50,950 nt of DNA. It comes from Clostridia bacterium. Its GTDB lineage: Bacteria > Bacillota_A > Clostridia > Christensenellales > Aristaeellaceae. The DNA lies in NCBI GenBank assembly GCA_017412025.1, contig JAFQOY010000138.1, forward strand, positions 1-50,950. The letters run 5' to 3'. The notes beneath the pieces are model-generated. The model was not told the origin of the DNA, made no database searches, and saw nothing but the letters and a program-made list of their open reading frames with translations. Both the position numbers and the translations under genes were made by a program. How positions within the stretch are numbered: position 1 is the stretch's first letter; every line of letters starts with the position of its first letter. This document shows positions 17,638 to 26,424 of the stretch, piece after piece.

Positions 17638-17763
17638 GCATACGGACGGAAGGGTTTGTGTCAGCAATGTGAAAATAATGTGAAACTTGCTTATTTCAGG
17701 AAGAAACAGGGAGGGGAATCCGTTTATTGGTTGAACTCAATCGGAATCCGGAATAAAGCGGAG

Positions 17764-17792
17764 TTCTATTCGTGCCCGTCTGCACATATAAA
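17764..17792 (+). promoter_or_regulatory. Possible sigma-E-type sporulation promoter for the pdaB-like gene
   Basis: TTCTATT (17764-17770) and CATATAAA (17785-17792) are 14 bases apart. They match the mother-cell sigma-E consensus (kmATATT, N14, CATACAmT) at about 5 of 7 and 6 of 8 positions. The predicted start would lie just before the ribosome site at 17810. The match is moderate. Confidence 0.4.
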
Positions 17793-17823
17793 CCTTTGAG
17801 GTTGGAAGTGGAGGCGATGCGGC

Positions 17824-18636
17824 TTGAAGAAAAGGCGCCTCGATTTGCAGGCCGTCAGGCGTATCATGCCGGCGCTGCTTCTGGCAGCGGTATTTCTTTC
17901 TTATGTATCCATGCATGATCCCCCTGCGCTGATGGCTGCGGTTGCGACGCGGGAACTGCCGGTGTACAACGTCGATACAGATGAAAAGGTCCTTGCCATC
18001 AGCTTTGATGCGGCGTGGGGACGGGCAAATACGGAGGAAATACTGAACATACTCGATCGTTACGATGTGAAAACGACGTTTTTTCTCGTTGGTTTCTGGG
18101 CTGAAAAGCATCCGGATCTTGTGGCTGAGCTGATTGCGCGAGGACATGAAATCGGCAATCATTCCGCTACGCATCCGCATATGTCTCAGCTGTCCGACGC
18201 TCAGATCCGCGAAGAGCTGCGCAAGTGCTCGGATCTGGTGAAATCCATTACGGGAAAGCCGACGACGCTGTTTCGTCCGCCCTACGGCGAGTACAACGAT
18301 GCTGTTGTGCGTATCAGCCGCGAGGAGGGATACGAATGCGTGCAGTGGAATGTCGATTCGCTGGACTGGAAAAACCTTGGCACAGAGCACATGGTCAGGC
18401 AGTGCACAAAGAGTGTGAATCCGGGCGATATCGTTCTGTTTCACAACGATTCGAAGTATATTCTGCAGGCACTGCCTCAAATTCTTGAATATTACACGCA
18501 GGAAGGATACAGGATAATTCCAGTATCGCAGATTCTGCTGGAGGGTGAGACGTGGATTGATCACACCGGAAAGCAGCATCTGAGTACCCCTGCGCCCGCG
18601 CAGGAGGCAAAAGCGTCTCCCGCGCCGACCGTATAG
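17824..18636 (+). CDS. pdaB: Polysaccharide deacetylase, PdaB-like, exported
   Basis: A 270-residue NodB-fold deacetylase with an N-terminal membrane/signal segment (about 14-30). Motif 1 is SFDAAWG (Asp62), the AWG form typical of the sporulation PdaB family. The metal-binding HSATH is at 113-117, RPPYGEYN at 151-158, WNVDSLDW at 175-182 and the final histidine in LFHND (His207). PdaB-type proteins act on spore cortex peptidoglycan. The start is TTG at 17824, set by GGAGG nine bases upstream (17810-17814). A proline/alanine-rich tail follows the catalytic domain. A plausible sigma-E promoter at 17764 supports a sporulation role. Confidence 0.85.
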   Translation: MKKRRLDLQAVRRIMPALLLAAVFLSYVSMHDPPALMAAVATRELPVYNVDTDEKVLAISFDAAWGRANTEEILNILDRYDVKTTFFLVGFWAEKHPDLVAELIARGHEIGNHSATHPHMSQLSDAQIREELRKCSDLVKSITGKPTTLFRPPYGEYNDAVVRISREEGYECVQWNVDSLDWKNLGTEHMVRQCTKSVNPGDIVLFHNDSKYILQALPQILEYYTQEGYRIIPVSQILLEGETWIDHTGKQHLSTPAPAQEAKASPAPTV

Positions 18637-18669
18637 TGATTCAGGCAACAAGGAATAGGAGGACGTACA

Positions 18670-19344
18670 ATGGAAAACGTCATTAACACACTGCATCTGA
18701 GCGGCAAAGTTGTGGGTACGCCGGTCGTAGGCCATGAGGCCTTCGGCGAGAAGTTCTATTATCTGACCCTGGGCGTACCGAGGCTTTCCGGCGCGCAGGA
18801 TCATCTGCCGATCACCCTTTCCGAGCGACTGCTGGACGGCGCGATGCTCGCAGACGGCGATTCCCTGGCGATTGAGGGACAGGTGCGCTCGTATAACAAG
18901 ATCATCGAAGGCGCCGGAAGGCTGCTGATTACAGCTTTTGCGCAGAAGATTGTGGAACCCGACGACCATGAAAACCCCAACCAGATTCAGCTGACAGGTA
19001 CGCTGTGCAAGGCGCCCGCTTATCGCACGACGCCCTTTGGGCGCGAGATTGCGGATATGATGCTGGCGGTTAACCGCGCATATGGCAAGAGCGACTACAT
19101 CCCGTGCATCACCTGGGGGCGCAGCGCCCGCTTTGCTGCAAAGCTTTCCGTCGGCGACAGGATCACGCTGACGGGCAGGCTGCAGTCTAGGGCGTATCAG
19201 AAACAGATGCCGGACGGCTCCGTGGTTGAAAAGACGGCGTATGAGGTCTCTGTGGGTCATCTCGAGCTTCTGAGCGAGGATCAGGCGGCGGACGCCTGCC
19301 TGCAGCCGGCGTCCTCCTTTCAGCAGGACGCTGTGCAGCAGTGA
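18670..19344 (+). CDS. Single-stranded DNA-binding-like protein with two OB folds
   Basis: A 224-residue protein that appears to contain two consecutive SSB-type OB folds. The second, about 104-200, is clearer (NQIQLTGTLCKAPAYR, then ITWGRSARFAAKLSVGDRITLTGRLQSR). The first, about 4-96, is more divergent (NTLHLSGKVVGTPVV, GDSLAIEGQVRSY). It lacks the acidic DDDIPF-like tip that recruits partners in standard SSB and ends SSFQQDAVQQ, so it is probably a second, specialised SSB. GGAGG precedes the ATG. It is monocistronic between pdaB and yerC, and neighbours pcrA-ligA repair genes. Confidence 0.82.
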   Translation: MENVINTLHLSGKVVGTPVVGHEAFGEKFYYLTLGVPRLSGAQDHLPITLSERLLDGAMLADGDSLAIEGQVRSYNKIIEGAGRLLITAFAQKIVEPDDHENPNQIQLTGTLCKAPAYRTTPFGREIADMMLAVNRAYGKSDYIPCITWGRSARFAAKLSVGDRITLTGRLQSRAYQKQMPDGSVVEKTAYEVSVGHLELLSEDQAADACLQPASSFQQDAVQQ

Positions 19345-19372
19345 TCCGGAATAGAACGAATCCTGTGAAAAA

Positions 19373-19404
19373 GACGGTTCAGATGTCTGTGCCGCCTTTT
19401 TTTT
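19373..19404 (+). terminator. Terminator after the SSB-like gene
   Basis: An imperfect 11-base stem (GACGGTTCAGA with TCTGTGCCGCC) runs directly into TTTTTTTT (19397-19404). The T tract abuts the next promoter. Confidence 0.7.
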
Positions 19405-19416
19405 CGGTTCAAATTA

Positions 19417-19425
19417 TGCTATAAT
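19417..19425 (+). promoter_or_regulatory. Extended -10 promoter for yerC-pcrA-ligA
   Basis: TGC followed by TATAAT (19420-19425) is an extended -10 element. The -35 position falls in the T tract of the preceding terminator and has no good match. The predicted start near 19432 precedes a GGAGGGA ribosome site and the ATG at 19482. Confidence 0.6.
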
Positions 19426-19481
19426 AAAGCGGTAAATTGATTCTGAGGCGGCGATGACGTCGTTGTTGGAGGGATAAAACG

Positions 19482-19793
19482 ATGGATGAAAGGTTCCACA
19501 GCGAACAGATTGACGACCTGGCGAAAGCGATGCTGACGATTGAGACGCAGGAGGAGGCTTATCGCTTTTTTGAGGATATTTTTACGATTAAGGAGCTTCA
19601 GGCGGTCGCGCAGCGGCTTGCTGTTGCAAAGATGCTCAGAAAAAGAGTAACCTACCAGGACATTGCGGATCAGACCGGCGCAAGCACGGCGACGATCAGC
19701 CGCGTCAACAGGAGCCTGACCTACGGCGCCGGCGGCTATCAGCTCGTCCTTTCCCGGCTGGGCGAGGATCCTGCTTTTCAGGATGAGGTGTGA
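19482..19793 (+). CDS. yerC: YerC/YecD-family TrpR-related DNA-binding protein
   Basis: A 103-residue small regulator-like protein. Residues 33-85 form a TrpR-like helix-turn-helix (IKELQAVAQRLAVAKML, then YQDIADQTGASTATISRVNRSL). The family is widespread in Bacillota; its target is not established here. As in Bacillus subtilis, it sits ahead of pcrA and ligA. The stop is six bases before the pcrA start. Confidence 0.92.
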   Translation: MDERFHSEQIDDLAKAMLTIETQEEAYRFFEDIFTIKELQAVAQRLAVAKMLRKRVTYQDIADQTGASTATISRVNRSLTYGAGGYQLVLSRLGEDPAFQDEV

Positions 19794-19799
19794 TCGGGT

Positions 19800-22226
19800 A
19801 TGAATCTGAACGATCTGAACAGAGAACAGCGGCTCGCGGCGGAAACGCTTGAAGGGCCGCTTTTGGTGCTTGCCGGCGCAGGCTCCGGCAAGACCCGCGC
19901 GCTGACGTACCGCGTCGCCAATCTGATTGACAAAGGCGTGCCGCCCTGGTCCATCATGGCAATCACCTTCACCAATAAAGCGGCGGCAGAGATGCGTGAG
20001 CGCATTGAGAAACTGGCCGGGCCTTCTGCGGCGGACGTCTGGGTGTCCACATTCCATGCCGGATGCGCGAAGATTCTCCGGCGGGATATTGAAAAGCTGG
20101 GTTATACGCGTTCCTTTACCATCTATGACGATGACGATCAGATGAGCGCGATCAAGGAAATTCTCAAGCGTCTGAACATCGACGACAAGTATCTGCCGCC
20201 GCGGGAGATCAAGGCAAAGATTTCGGATGCCAAGGATAAGCTGCTGGGGCCGCAGGAATGGTTTGCTCAGTCCGACAGGGATTTCAGGAGCCAGCAGATT
20301 CAGGATGTGTACGCAGCGTATGAAGAGAAGCTGAAGAGCTCCAACGCGCTTGACTTTGACGATCTGATTGTCAAAACGCTTGAGCTCTTTGCGGAGCATC
20401 CTCCTGTGCTTGAGGCGTATCAGCGTAGGTTCCGCTATATCCATGTCGACGAGTATCAGGATACCAACTATGCGCAGTATATGCTTGTGCGCCTGCTTGC
20501 GCAGCACAGCCGCAATCTCTGCGTCGTCGGCGACGACGATCAGTCCATCTATGGCTGGCGCGGCGCAGATATCCGCAATATCCTTGATTTTGAGAAGGAT
20601 TTTCCGGATGCGGCGGTGATCAAGCTGGAGCAGAATTATCGTTCCACCGCGAATATTCTGGACGCGGCCAATCAGGTCATTGCGATGAATGAGAATCGCA
20701 AGGATAAGGCGCTCTGGACGCAGGAAGGTCCGGGCGAAATGATCCGGCTTTACCGTGCAGGCGATGAGCGCGAGGAGGCGGCATGGGTATGCCAGCAGAT
20801 CCGCGCCCTTTCTGCTCAGGGAGAAGACTATGCCAGATGCGCCGTGCTTTACCGCACGAACGCCCAGTCGCGCGTGATTGAGGAGGCGTTTGTCCAGAGC
20901 GGTATCAAATACCGTATGTACGGCGGCCTGAAATTCTATGACCGCAAGGAAGTCAAGGATATTCTTGCCTATCTGCGCATCATGATCAATCCCTCCGACG
21001 ATATCTCCGTCAGGCGCATCATCAACGTACCCAAGCGGTCGATCGGCGATACGACGGTGACGGAGCTGGCGCGCTACGCCGCCGAGCAAGAAATGCCGCT
21101 TCTGACAGCCTGTATGGATATCCCCGATACCATCGGAAGCCGCGGACGCAAGAGCGTTGAAAAGTTCAGCGAACTGATCATGATGCTCAGCATGATGGCG
21201 GAAACCATGAGCCTGACGGAACTGGTACAGTATGTCATCGATACCGCCGGGCTTGAAAGCCAGTATACCAGAGAGGACAACGATGAAAACCGCTCCCGCA
21301 TTGAGAATATCCGCGAATTTGTCGGCGCGGTGAAGGAATTTGAAGAGAAGAGCGAAAGAGCGACGCTTCAGGATTATCTGGAGAATGTCGCGCTGGTGTC
21401 CGATCTGGATGCGATGGATTCCGAGGGCGGGGCTGTGACGATGATGACGCTGCACAGCGCAAAGGGTCTGGAGTTTCCGAATGTGTTCATGGTCGGCATG
21501 GAGGAAAACCTGTTTCCGTCCATGCGCAGCCGCGATGATCAGCAGCGCATGGAAGAGGAGCGAAGGCTCTGCTATGTCGGTATTACGCGCGCACGGGAGC
21601 GTTTATATCTTTCTCATGCCGCGCGCCGCATGCTGTACAATCAGATTCAGTTCAACGATCGGTCCCGGTTTATTGAGGATATTCCGCCGCGTGTGCTGGA
21701 GGACGTATCGGAGTTTGGCGGCGCGTTCGGTGCGCCGGTCGGAGAGCGCCGCAGAGGATACAGGGGATATGGCGAGGGGCAGTGGCGTCAGCCGGCATGG
21801 AGCCAGGGAAGTGCGTTTGCCACGCAGCCAAAGCAGCAAAGCGAATGGAAGCCGAAGATGTCCGGTTATACGCAGGCGGCTGCTTCCGGGCAGAAACAGA
21901 GCTACCTCAGCTGGAGCCGCGGTTCCGGCGCGGGCATGGGCAATACGGAGCGCGTGGGAAGCGCCAGCGTAAGCGGCGTGCAGCGCGGCATGAGCCCCCG
22001 GCAGGAGGCGCAGAAGGTTGTGCGCTCGTCGGCACACGATGCGCTCAAGCCGTCCGTATTTGCCGCAGGCGATCATGTGATGCATAAAAAGTTTGGCCGC
22101 GGTGCGGTGGTGCGCGTCAGCGGCAGCGGATCTGACAGCAGGATCATGATCCGGTTTGACGATACGAGCGTGGGCGTAAAGGAATTTGCGCTTTCCATTG
22201 CGCCGATCATCAGGATGGAGGATTGA
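19800..22226 (+). CDS. pcrA: ATP-dependent DNA helicase PcrA (UvrD/Rep family)
   Basis: An 808-residue superfamily 1A 3'-5' helicase acting in replication restart, plasmid replication and nucleotide-excision repair. The Q motif and Walker A GAGSGKTR (26-33) are at the N terminus. Motif II reads VDEYQDTN, motif III GDDDQSIYGWRGAD, motif IV QNYRST, and motifs V-VI VTMMTLHSAKGLEFPNVF and YVGITRARERLYL. After a low-complexity Ser/Gly/Gln linker (about 640-750), the C-terminal AGDHVMHKKFGRGAVVRV segment is the Tudor-like domain that contacts RNA polymerase in PcrA. Standard length for the family is about 740; the linker is on the long side. Confidence 0.96.
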   Translation: MNLNDLNREQRLAAETLEGPLLVLAGAGSGKTRALTYRVANLIDKGVPPWSIMAITFTNKAAAEMRERIEKLAGPSAADVWVSTFHAGCAKILRRDIEKLGYTRSFTIYDDDDQMSAIKEILKRLNIDDKYLPPREIKAKISDAKDKLLGPQEWFAQSDRDFRSQQIQDVYAAYEEKLKSSNALDFDDLIVKTLELFAEHPPVLEAYQRRFRYIHVDEYQDTNYAQYMLVRLLAQHSRNLCVVGDDDQSIYGWRGADIRNILDFEKDFPDAAVIKLEQNYRSTANILDAANQVIAMNENRKDKALWTQEGPGEMIRLYRAGDEREEAAWVCQQIRALSAQGEDYARCAVLYRTNAQSRVIEEAFVQSGIKYRMYGGLKFYDRKEVKDILAYLRIMINPSDDISVRRIINVPKRSIGDTTVTELARYAAEQEMPLLTACMDIPDTIGSRGRKSVEKFSELIMMLSMMAETMSLTELVQYVIDTAGLESQYTREDNDENRSRIENIREFVGAVKEFEEKSERATLQDYLENVALVSDLDAMDSEGGAVTMMTLHSAKGLEFPNVFMVGMEENLFPSMRSRDDQQRMEEERRLCYVGITRARERLYLSHAARRMLYNQIQFNDRSRFIEDIPPRVLEDVSEFGGAFGAPVGERRRGYRGYGEGQWRQPAWSQGSAFATQPKQQSEWKPKMSGYTQAAASGQKQSYLSWSRGSGAGMGNTERVGSASVSGVQRGMSPRQEAQKVVRSSAHDALKPSVFAAGDHVMHKKFGRGAVVRVSGSGSDSRIMIRFDDTSVGVKEFALSIAPIIRMED

Positions 22227-22227
22227 C

Positions 22228-24267
22228 ATGGAAGAGCAGATGCGCCAGTTGATCGACAGGCTCAACGCCGCGTCGAAGGCGTATTACGACAACAACGATT
22301 CGCTGATGTCCGATGACGAATGGGACGCGATGTATGCGCGGCTGCGTGCGCTTGAGGATGAGACGGGAATGCGCCTGCCTGATTCTCCGACCAGACGCGT
22401 TGGCGGCGAGGTGATGGAAGGCTTTGTCCAGCACCGTCACATTGCGAGGCTCTGGAGCATGGATAAGGCGCAGAGCGAGGGAGAAATTCTTGCCTGGGCG
22501 CAGCGCTGTGAAAAGCTGACGGACGACGCGGGCGGATTGCCCCGGAATCGGTATTGCGTGGAGTACAAGCTCGATGGCCTCACGCTCAATCTGACCTATG
22601 ACGGCGGCCGCCTTGTGCAGGCCGCGACGCGCGGAGACGGCGAGACCGGCGAAGCGATTCTTGCGCAGGCACAGACGATCCGCTGTATTCCGCTGGAAAT
22701 CCCGTTCAAAGGGCGTATGGAAGTCCAGGGCGAATGCATCATGAAGCTTTCGACTCTTAAAAGGTATAACGAAACAGCGGATGAGCCGCTGAAGAATGCA
22801 CGGAATGCCGCAGCAGGCGCGCTGCGCAATCTGGATCCGAAGGTGACCGCCAGCAGACGGCTTGACGCGCTGTTTTATCAGGTGGGCTATATCGAAGGCA
22901 GAAGCTTTGCTTCTCAGGCGGAGATGCTTGATTTCCTGCGGGAAAATCATCTGCCTGTCAGCCCGTTTGCACAGACGGCGGATACGATCGAGGATGCGCT
23001 TGCGCTCGTACACAGGATTGAGGAAAAGCGGGATGAGCTTGATTTTCTCATCGACGGAGCGACCATCAAGCTGACGGATATGCGTACGCGCGAGGTGCTG
23101 GGCACGACGGATAAATTCCCCCGCTGGTCCATTGCCTTCAAGTTTGCCGCGCAGGAAACGGTAACAAGGCTTGAGGCGATCACCTGGGAGCTGGGCAGGA
23201 CGGGCAAGCTGACGCCGCTTGCGCACCTTGAACCGGTCGATATCTGCGGCGTGACGGTCAGGCGAGCAACGCTCAACAATTATGGCGATATCTGCCGCAA
23301 GCGTGTGCGTGTGGGCAGCGACGTCTGGGTGCGCCGTTCTAACGACGTCATACCGGAAATTATGGGCGTCGTCTGGCAGGAAGAGGGTGAAGCGCCGCCG
23401 ACGGACATTCTTCCGCCGGAGGTCTGCCCGGCGTGCGGCGGCGCGCTTACGCAGCGCGGCGCGCATATCTTCTGCCTGAATACGGAGACCTGCAGGCCGC
23501 AGGCGATTGCACGCATGGCGCATTTTGCCTCTCGTCAGGGCATGGATATCGAATCCTTCAGCGAAAAGACGGCCGAGCTGTTTTATGATCAGCTGGGCAT
23601 ACGCTCTGCGGCAGATCTGTATATGCTTGACAAGGCGGATATGATTGCGCTCAAAGGGTTTGGCGTCAAGAAGGCGGACAAGCTGATTGCGGAGCTTGAA
23701 AAGAGCAAATCCTGTGGGCTTGACGCGTTCCTGTTTGCCATCGGCATTCCCAACATCGGCAGGAAAACAGCCAGGGATCTGATGGCGCACTTTGGCTCGC
23801 TGGATGCGCTGATGGATGCGGGTGAGGAAGAGCTTGTCGGCATCGAGGACGTCGGCAGCGTCGTTGCCGCGTCGATTACGGAATTCTTTGCCCAGGAGGA
23901 TAATCAGCAGTTTGTCAGGCGCCTGATCGCCTGCGGCGTCAAGCCTCAGGTCAGGCAGGAGGAAAGCGCAGGCACAGCCTTTGCCGGGATGACCTTTGTG
24001 CTCACGGGAACGCTTCCAACGCTCACCAGAGCGCAGGCCGAGGAAATGATCCGCCGAAACGGCGGCAAGACGTCAGGCAGCGTATCCAAAAAGACAAGCG
24101 TTGTGCTTGCGGGCGAAAGCGCGGGCAGCAAGCTTGAAAAAGCGCAGAAGCTGGGCGTCAGAATCATGGACGAAGCGGAGTTTCTGGCGCTGGCGTCAGG
24201 ATTTAATGATCAGAAGGAAACGCCGAAGCAGCTCGGATTTGAGGATATGATGAATATCCCTGATTAA
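22228..24267 (+). CDS. ligA: NAD-dependent DNA ligase LigA
   Basis: A 679-residue NAD+-dependent ligase that seals nicks during replication and repair. The adenylation lysine is Lys114 in KLDG. ATRGDG, NARNAAAGALRNLDP, the OB fold, a four-cysteine zinc finger starting CPACGG, helix-hairpin-helix repeats (IGIPNIGRKTARDL) and a C-terminal BRCT domain (FAGMTFVLTGTLP) follow in order. Some positions are variant (SMDKAQS in place of SLDNAFS, and GEAILAQ where GEDVT is common) but no key residue is lost. The frame opens at 22186 but ATG 22228, with GGAGGA upstream, gives the family N terminus. It overlaps nothing and follows pcrA by one base. Confidence 0.96.
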   Translation: MEEQMRQLIDRLNAASKAYYDNNDSLMSDDEWDAMYARLRALEDETGMRLPDSPTRRVGGEVMEGFVQHRHIARLWSMDKAQSEGEILAWAQRCEKLTDDAGGLPRNRYCVEYKLDGLTLNLTYDGGRLVQAATRGDGETGEAILAQAQTIRCIPLEIPFKGRMEVQGECIMKLSTLKRYNETADEPLKNARNAAAGALRNLDPKVTASRRLDALFYQVGYIEGRSFASQAEMLDFLRENHLPVSPFAQTADTIEDALALVHRIEEKRDELDFLIDGATIKLTDMRTREVLGTTDKFPRWSIAFKFAAQETVTRLEAITWELGRTGKLTPLAHLEPVDICGVTVRRATLNNYGDICRKRVRVGSDVWVRRSNDVIPEIMGVVWQEEGEAPPTDILPPEVCPACGGALTQRGAHIFCLNTETCRPQAIARMAHFASRQGMDIESFSEKTAELFYDQLGIRSAADLYMLDKADMIALKGFGVKKADKLIAELEKSKSCGLDAFLFAIGIPNIGRKTARDLMAHFGSLDALMDAGEEELVGIEDVGSVVAASITEFFAQEDNQQFVRRLIACGVKPQVRQEESAGTAFAGMTFVLTGTLPTLTRAQAEEMIRRNGGKTSGSVSKKTSVVLAGESAGSKLEKAQKLGVRIMDEAEFLALASGFNDQKETPKQLGFEDMMNIPD

Positions 24268-24273
24268 TCAGGG
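24258..24273. terminator. 16-base perfect palindrome at the ligA stop codon
   Basis: CCCTGATTAATCAGGG is self-complementary and contains the ligA TAA at 24265-24267. It has no free loop and no T tract, so as an RNA hairpin it is poor; it may slow polymerase or bind a protein. Confidence 0.35.
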
Positions 24274-24302
24274 CAAAAATCCGGGAATTCTCGCCTTTTC
24301 TC

Positions 24303-24331
24303 TTTCCATTTTTTGCACGCAGTGATATAAT
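24303..24331 (+). promoter_or_regulatory. Promoter for yicC-remA-gmk-rpoZ-coaBC
   Basis: A perfect TATAAT (24326-24331) is preceded at 17 bases by TTTCCA (24303-24308), a 4 of 6 match to TTGACA. The ATG at 24367 and its AAGGAG ribosome site follow. Confidence 0.6.
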
Positions 24332-24366
24332 GAAAAAACATCGTTTTGCAAAGGAGCGTGTCTGTG

Positions 24367-25239
24367 ATGAAGAGCATGACCGGATATGGACGCTGCCAGA
24401 TGGAGCTTGACGGCCGTGAGATGACCGTTGAAGTCAAAAGCGTCAATCATCGCTTTCTGGATATTTCCTACAGGCTGAACCGCGCGCTTTCGTTTCTGGA
24501 TGATACCGTGCGCAAGGGCGTGGGCGCCAGGCTTGCACGCGGTCATGTCGACGTATTTGTCAGCTATCAGAATCACAGACAGGACGCAAGAGAAGTGCGT
24601 GTGGATACCGCGCTTGCGCTGGCATATCAGAAAGCGCTCTGCGAGCTTGCGCTCGCCGTGGGCAAGGAATCCGACGTGCCGCTTTCCGATTATACGCGCC
24701 TGCCGGACGTGCTGACCGTGCAGGAAAAAGAGGATGACCAGCAGGCCGTGCGCAATCTCTTTGCAGATGCGCTTTCCGGCGCGCTCGATCAGCTGATTGC
24801 CATGCGCGAGCGGGAAGGCGACAGCATGCGGGAGGACATTCTTCAAAAGATTTCCAATATCGAGCAGATTCGTGAGCAGATCGCGGAGCGCGCGCCGATG
24901 GTGGTTCAAGAGTACCGCGAAAAGCTCCATCAGCGCATTGCGGCGCTGACCGAGGGCGAGATCGACGAGGCGCGCCTGGTGACGGAGGTTGCCATCTTTG
25001 CGGATCGCGCGGCGATTGACGAGGAGCTTGTCCGTCTGCTCAGCCACACTGCGCAGATCCGCGCGACGGTCGAGCTTTCCGAGCCTGTCGGAAGAAAGCT
25101 GGATTTCCTTGTTCAGGAGCTCAACCGCGAGGTCAATACCATCGGCTCCAAGGCCTCTGACGCGCAGATTGCGCAGTGGGTCGTACAGGCCAAGGGTGAA
25201 ATTGAAAAGCTGCGCGAGCAGGTGCAGAACATCGAGTAA
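24367..25239 (+). CDS. yicC: YicC/YloC-family endoribonuclease
   Basis: A 290-residue protein with the family start MKSMTGYGR and the conserved VEVKSVNHRFLDI segment, a coiled-coil-rich middle, and the ending SKASDAQIAQWVVQAKGEIEKLREQVQNIE. YicC proteins are endoribonucleases implicated in mRNA and small RNA turnover. An earlier TTG at 24346 lies before the ribosome site AAGGAG (24351-24356), so ATG 24367 is used. It heads the yicC-remA-gmk-rpoZ-coaBC cluster seen in many Bacillota. Confidence 0.94.
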   Translation: MKSMTGYGRCQMELDGREMTVEVKSVNHRFLDISYRLNRALSFLDDTVRKGVGARLARGHVDVFVSYQNHRQDAREVRVDTALALAYQKALCELALAVGKESDVPLSDYTRLPDVLTVQEKEDDQQAVRNLFADALSGALDQLIAMREREGDSMREDILQKISNIEQIREQIAERAPMVVQEYREKLHQRIAALTEGEIDEARLVTEVAIFADRAAIDEELVRLLSHTAQIRATVELSEPVGRKLDFLVQELNREVNTIGSKASDAQIAQWVVQAKGEIEKLREQVQNIE

Positions 25240-25280
25240 GCAAAGCGCGGCGCTGTGCGCTGTAATCCGGAGGAAAAAAC

Positions 25281-25556
25281 GTGGATATCAAACTCATCAA
25301 CGTCGGCTACGGCAACTTTATCTCGTCCAGCCGCATCATTGCCATCATCGGGCCGGACAGCGCGCCGGTTAAGCGTATCATTCAGGAAGCGAAGGAAGAA
25401 CGCCGGCTGATTGATGCGACGTACGGCAGAAGAACCCGGGCCGTGATCATTTCTGACAGCGACCACGTGATCCTTTCGGCTGTTCAGCCGGAGACGATCG
25501 CCCATCGCTTCGACATCAAGGACAACACCACCATCGTGGAGGAGGAAGAACCGTAA
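25281..25556 (+). CDS. remA: RemA/DUF370 DNA-binding regulator
   Basis: A 91-residue protein matching RemA from end to end ([23 protein letters not shown] start; [29 protein letters not shown]). In Bacillus subtilis RemA is a ring-forming DNA-binding activator of matrix and osmoprotection genes. The start is GTG after GGAGGAAAAAAC. Its stop overlaps the gmk start in TAATG (25554-25558), indicating coupling. Confidence 0.95.
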   Translation: MDIKLINVGYGNFISSSRIIAIIGPDSAPVKRIIQEAKEERRLIDATYGRRTRAVIISDSDHVILSAVQPETIAHRFDIKDNTTIVEEEEP

Positions 25557-26134
25557 TGCAGTCAAAGAAGACGGGAACGCTGTTTGTTTTTTCCGGTCCG
25601 TCCGGCGTGGGCAAGGGTACGCTTAACGCAAGGCTCTTTGAGGAGTTCGGCGAACAGATTGCCTTTTCTGTCTCTGCGACGACGCGTGCGCCGCGCGAAG
25701 GGGAGATCGACGGAAAGCATTACTTTTTTATCTCTATGCAGGATTTTGAAAACCGTATAGCGAATAATGATTTCTTGGAGTATGCGCAGTTTGCAGGCAA
25801 TTGCTACGGCACGCCGAAGTCCTACGTGATGAGCCTGCTTGAGCAGGGGAAGAATGTGCTTCTTGAGATTGAGGTGCAGGGAGCCATGCAGATCCGCGAG
25901 CGCATGCCTGAGAGCGTAAGCGTGTTTATTCTGCCTCCGAGCTTTGAAGAGCTTGAACGCCGCCTTCGCGGACGCGGCACGGAGACGGAGGAGAAGATTC
26001 AGGAGCGTCTTGAAACCGCAAGACAGGAGCTTGAATACGCGCCGACCTACAAGTATCAGATTGTCAACGGCGGCGATATCGAAGAAGCCTATCGCCAGCT
26101 GCGTGAAGTTTACCTCAGAGAAACCAATCAGTGA
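25556..26134 (+). CDS. gmk: Guanylate kinase
   Basis: A 192-residue kinase that phosphorylates GMP or dGMP with ATP. The P loop GPSGVGKGT is at 14-22. The GMP-binding block SATTRAPREGEIDGKHYFFIS follows, and the lid includes RLRGRGTETEEKIQERLE. Length matches the family. It overlaps remA by one base and is followed by rpoZ after 68 bases. Confidence 0.97.
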   Translation: MQSKKTGTLFVFSGPSGVGKGTLNARLFEEFGEQIAFSVSATTRAPREGEIDGKHYFFISMQDFENRIANNDFLEYAQFAGNCYGTPKSYVMSLLEQGKNVLLEIEVQGAMQIRERMPESVSVFILPPSFEELERRLRGRGTETEEKIQERLETARQELEYAPTYKYQIVNGGDIEEAYRQLREVYLRETNQ

Positions 26135-26202
26135 TTTGCTTTTAAGACCTGACAGCCATCCCGTTTCGCATGAATCGCGAATAAACAAGGAGGATATTAT
26201 CT

Positions 26203-26424
26203 ATGTCTATGACCAATCCCAACATTCTGCAGCTTCTTGAAAAGGCTGACTGCCGCTATACGCTCGCTGTGGAGGTTTCCAAGCGCGCCCGCCAGCTGAT
26301 TGACGGCGTTCCGCCGCTGATTGACGCCAAGGACAAGGAGAACATGCCCGTCTCCATCGCGATTGACGAGGTCAACCGCGGCCTGATCACCTACGAGCGT
26401 TCCGCTGAAATCGATGCCAAGTAA
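26203..26424 (+). CDS. rpoZ: DNA-directed RNA polymerase omega subunit
   Basis: A 73-residue omega subunit that helps RNA polymerase assembly. It carries the RYTLAVEVSKRARQL motif and INRGL-like VNRGLITYERSAE near the end. It has a strong AAGGAGGATATTATCT leader and overlaps the next gene by 11 bases, typical of the gmk-rpoZ-coaBC arrangement. Confidence 0.94.
   Translation: MSMTNPNILQLLEKADCRYTLAVEVSKRARQLIDGVPPLIDAKDKENMPVSIAIDEVNRGLITYERSAEIDAK

Noticed and set aside
19419..21455. Minus-strand frame of 678 codons opposite yerC and pcrA
   Set aside because: It would overlap PcrA motifs I-VI and the terminator/promoter region, and has no domain of its own.
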